Shown here: in pieces, positions 7,054 to 8,416 of the stretch
How the letters are laid out: each line of letters starts with the position of its first letter
Position numbering within the stretch: position 1 is the stretch's first letter
From: Chthoniobacter sp.
Lineage (GTDB): Bacteria > Verrucomicrobiota > Verrucomicrobiia > Chthoniobacterales > Chthoniobacteraceae
DNA: 8,416 nt
NCBI GenBank assembly: GCA_025352865.1
Contig: JANXSB010000350.1
Coordinates: 1-8,416 of the forward strand
Direction: 5' to 3'
Translations under genes and position numbers: made by a program
Notes under the pieces: model-generated
The model's database searches: none
Told to the model about the DNA's origin: nothing
Seen by the model: the letters and a program-made list of their open reading frames with translations, nothing else

Positions 7054-8036
7054 CGCGTGCTTTCGTTTTTCCCGCGGAAGCCGAGATACGCCTCGATCGC
7101 GTCTAGATACGGGCGCTGCGTGTCGATGAGCCGGTGCTGGATTTGCCGCAGGTCGGCTTCGCGCGCGAGGTCGGCGACGAGGCGCTGCATGTTCGCCTGA
7201 TACTGCGCACGGATTTCCTCGGGATCGACCTGCACGGTTTCCGCCGTTTCGAGATCGACGAACTTCGCCGCATTGAAAGCGGGCAGGTTCATCTCGTCCG
7301 GGTCGGTGACTTGCAGTAGCAGGATTTCAAACTTCCGATGCACGAACTGCGCGAGCGTGTCGAAGAGCGCGGCGGTGTCGTCGAGAAAGTCGGACAGGAT
7401 CACGATGCGCCCGCGCTTTTTGAACAGCGCATTACACTCCCGCACCGCCTCGGCAATCCCCGTCGTGCGCGCCGGCCGCACGCGCTCCAGCTCCGTCACG
7501 AGCTGGTGCAGATGCCGCCGCGTGCCGCCGGGCGCGAGGAATTGCGTGACCTTTTGCGCGAAGAGCACGAGCGCGGCTTTGTCGCTCTGCGCCATCATCA
7601 GGTAGGCGAGCGCGGCGGCGATCTTCGCGGCGACGATGAATTTCGACGCCCGCTTTTCGCCCGCGTAGCGCATCGAGCCGCTGGTATCGACCATGAGATA
7701 CACGGTCATGTCCGTCTCCTCCTCAAACTGCCGCAGATACAGCCGCCGCGTGCGGCCATAGACGCGCCAGTCGAGGTGCGCCAGGTCGTCGCCCGGCACA
7801 TATTCCTTGTAGTCCGCAAACTCCGCCGCCGAGCCGCGGTAGGGCGACTTGTGCTTCCCCGCGTAGTAGCCCTCGACCGTCGCCTTCGCGAAGACGAGCA
7901 GGTTTTCGAAACGCTCCAGCTCCTGCAAATTGAGCAGAAGCGGCGGCGGTTCTGACGCCCCGCGATTGCGCATTTGCAGCAGGCTCGCCGCCGCCGCGCT
8001 CACGCCGGCTGTCTTGGGAAGCGGCGGGGGATTCAT
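7050..8036 (-). CDS. DUF58 domain protein with vWA fold
   Basis: This encodes 328 residues from the ATG at 8036. The DUF58 hallmark is clear: SPYRGSAAEFADYKEYVPGDD at ~64-84, then LDWRVYGRTRRLYLRQFEEE, leading into a vWA strand with the metal-ion-dependent adhesion site DTSGS at Asp117-Thr118-Ser119-Gly120-Ser121. Further site elements are RTTGIAEA (~190-197) and SDFLDD (~215-220). No signal peptide or TM helix is seen, so it is cytosolic or a peripheral membrane partner of the BatA-like protein, whose start codon overlaps its stop. Proteins of this family are encoded next to MoxR-type AAA+ ATPases. An in-frame TTG at 8090 would add 18 residues that do not look like the family. No ribosome binding site is visible before 8036, so the start remains less certain. 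Confidence 0.9.
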   Translation of the reverse strand: MNPPPLPKTAGVSAAAASLLQMRNRGASEPPPLLLNLQELERFENLLVFAKATVEGYYAGKHKSPYRGSAAEFADYKEYVPGDDLAHLDWRVYGRTRRLYLRQFEEETDMTVYLMVDTSGSMRYAGEKRASKFIVAAKIAAALAYLMMAQSDKAALVLFAQKVTQFLAPGGTRRHLHQLVTELERVRPARTTGIAEAVRECNALFKKRGRIVILSDFLDDTAALFDTLAQFVHRKFEILLLQVTDPDEMNLPAFNAAKFVDLETAETVQVDPEEIRAQYQANMQRLVADLAREADLRQIQHRLIDTQRPYLDAIEAYLGFRGKNESTR

Positions 8037-8189
8037 GCGCGGAACAATGAGGCGGTCACAGTGCTGGTGAATAGCCGCTCCCCCCGCCAATGGAAAGACG
8101 CACGCGGAGCTTTGTTTCCGCCCGTCGGAGGGTAGTCAGCCGTCGAAAACGCGGACCAGCGTACTTGGCAACAGACTCGAAGGGCCGCT
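8037..8189 (-). other. Gap upstream of the DUF58 gene
   Basis: These 153 bases lie between the partial coiled-coil gene and the DUF58 start. I looked for -35/-10 pairs on the minus strand. A TTGCCA is present but no acceptable -10 follows at 16-18 bases. No tRNA, hairpin terminator or other element is evident. Confidence 0.35.
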
Positions 8190-8416
8190 TCAGCGTTCGT
8201 TTCCAAACATCCTCTCACCCGACAGTTCCTCGATCTCCTTCGCCAGTTCCTCCGCCTGACTTTCCAGCACCGCCACTTCCTTCTCCAAAGCCTCAACCTG
8301 CCTGCGCACCGTCTCGTCGAAAAACGCCGGGGTCCGGGTCGTCAGCCGGTGCAGCTCGTAATCGGGACTCTCCTTGAGCGCGTTGCCCGCCTCCAGCACG
8401 CGGAGGACTTCCAGTT
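8190..8416 (-). CDS. Partial gene, C-terminal coiled coil, unidentified
   Basis: Only the 3' end is in the window, with about 74 residues reading from the right edge to TGA at 8190-8192. The frame is open at 8416. It begins LEVLRVLEAGNALKESPDYELHRLTTRTPAFFDE and continues with a heptad-like helix rich in E, L, K and A (VRRQVEALEKEVAVLESQAEELAKEIEELSGER). This predicts a coiled coil at the C-terminus. I do not recognise the family. It does not look like the C-terminus of a MoxR ATPase. An internal GTG at 8399 would give a 69-residue protein, but continuity across it favours a longer gene entering from the right. Confidence 0.65.
   Translation of the reverse strand, partial: LEVLRVLEAGNALKESPDYELHRLTTRTPAFFDETVRRQVEALEKEVAVLESQAEELAKEIEELSGERMFGNER

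Noticed and set aside
7338..7955. A 205-residue plus-strand open frame opposite the DUF58 gene
   Set aside because: It is an R/H-rich shadow of the DUF58 frame, whose motifs are unmistakable.

Overview
The window is GC-rich bacterial DNA. The gene content points to the Verrucomicrobiota or a close PVC-group relative. The clues are a secreted protein with a PEP-CTERM (VPEP) sorting tail, a paired DUF58 protein and large BatA-type von Willebrand A (vWA) membrane protein, a lipoprotein resembling DUF4410, and intergenic hairpins built from CCACGAAAG-type and GGGAGGGCGGG-type repeats. The lineage is inferred from these family signatures only; there is no rRNA or other marker gene here.

Layout. 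Bases 1-812 (+) hold a protein of unknown function whose reading frame is open to the left edge of the window. Bases 948-2591 (+) hold a 547-residue PEP-CTERM surface protein with its own Rho-independent terminator (2612-2649). A second, much larger hairpin (2654-2731) has its T tract on the minus strand and closes the opposing gene set, so this is a tail-to-tail junction with one terminator for each direction. Everything from 2751 to the right edge is on the minus strand. In transcription order it runs: the C-terminus of an unidentified coiled-coil protein (8416-8190), a DUF58 protein (8036-7050), a BatA-like vWA protein (7053-4960, 4-base ATGA overlap), a dGTPase-family dNTP triphosphohydrolase dgt (4859-3504), and a predicted lipoprotein (3401-2751). 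Gaps between these genes are about 100-155 bases, except at the overlapping DUF58/BatA pair.

How the genes work together. DUF58 and BatA-like proteins usually accompany a MoxR AAA+ ATPase and are thought to act in envelope-associated complex assembly or stress functions. The 4-base overlap indicates translational coupling here. No MoxR gene is visible in the window. The dGTPase controls dNTP pools and has no obvious functional tie to the vWA pair. A 70-base inverted repeat separates it from them, so co-transcription is uncertain. The PEP-CTERM gene is an independent unit, visibly less GC-rich than its surroundings.

I found no convincing evidence of a new multi-gene system. The most distinctive items are the two intergenic inverted repeats and the open reading frame upstream of the first gene.
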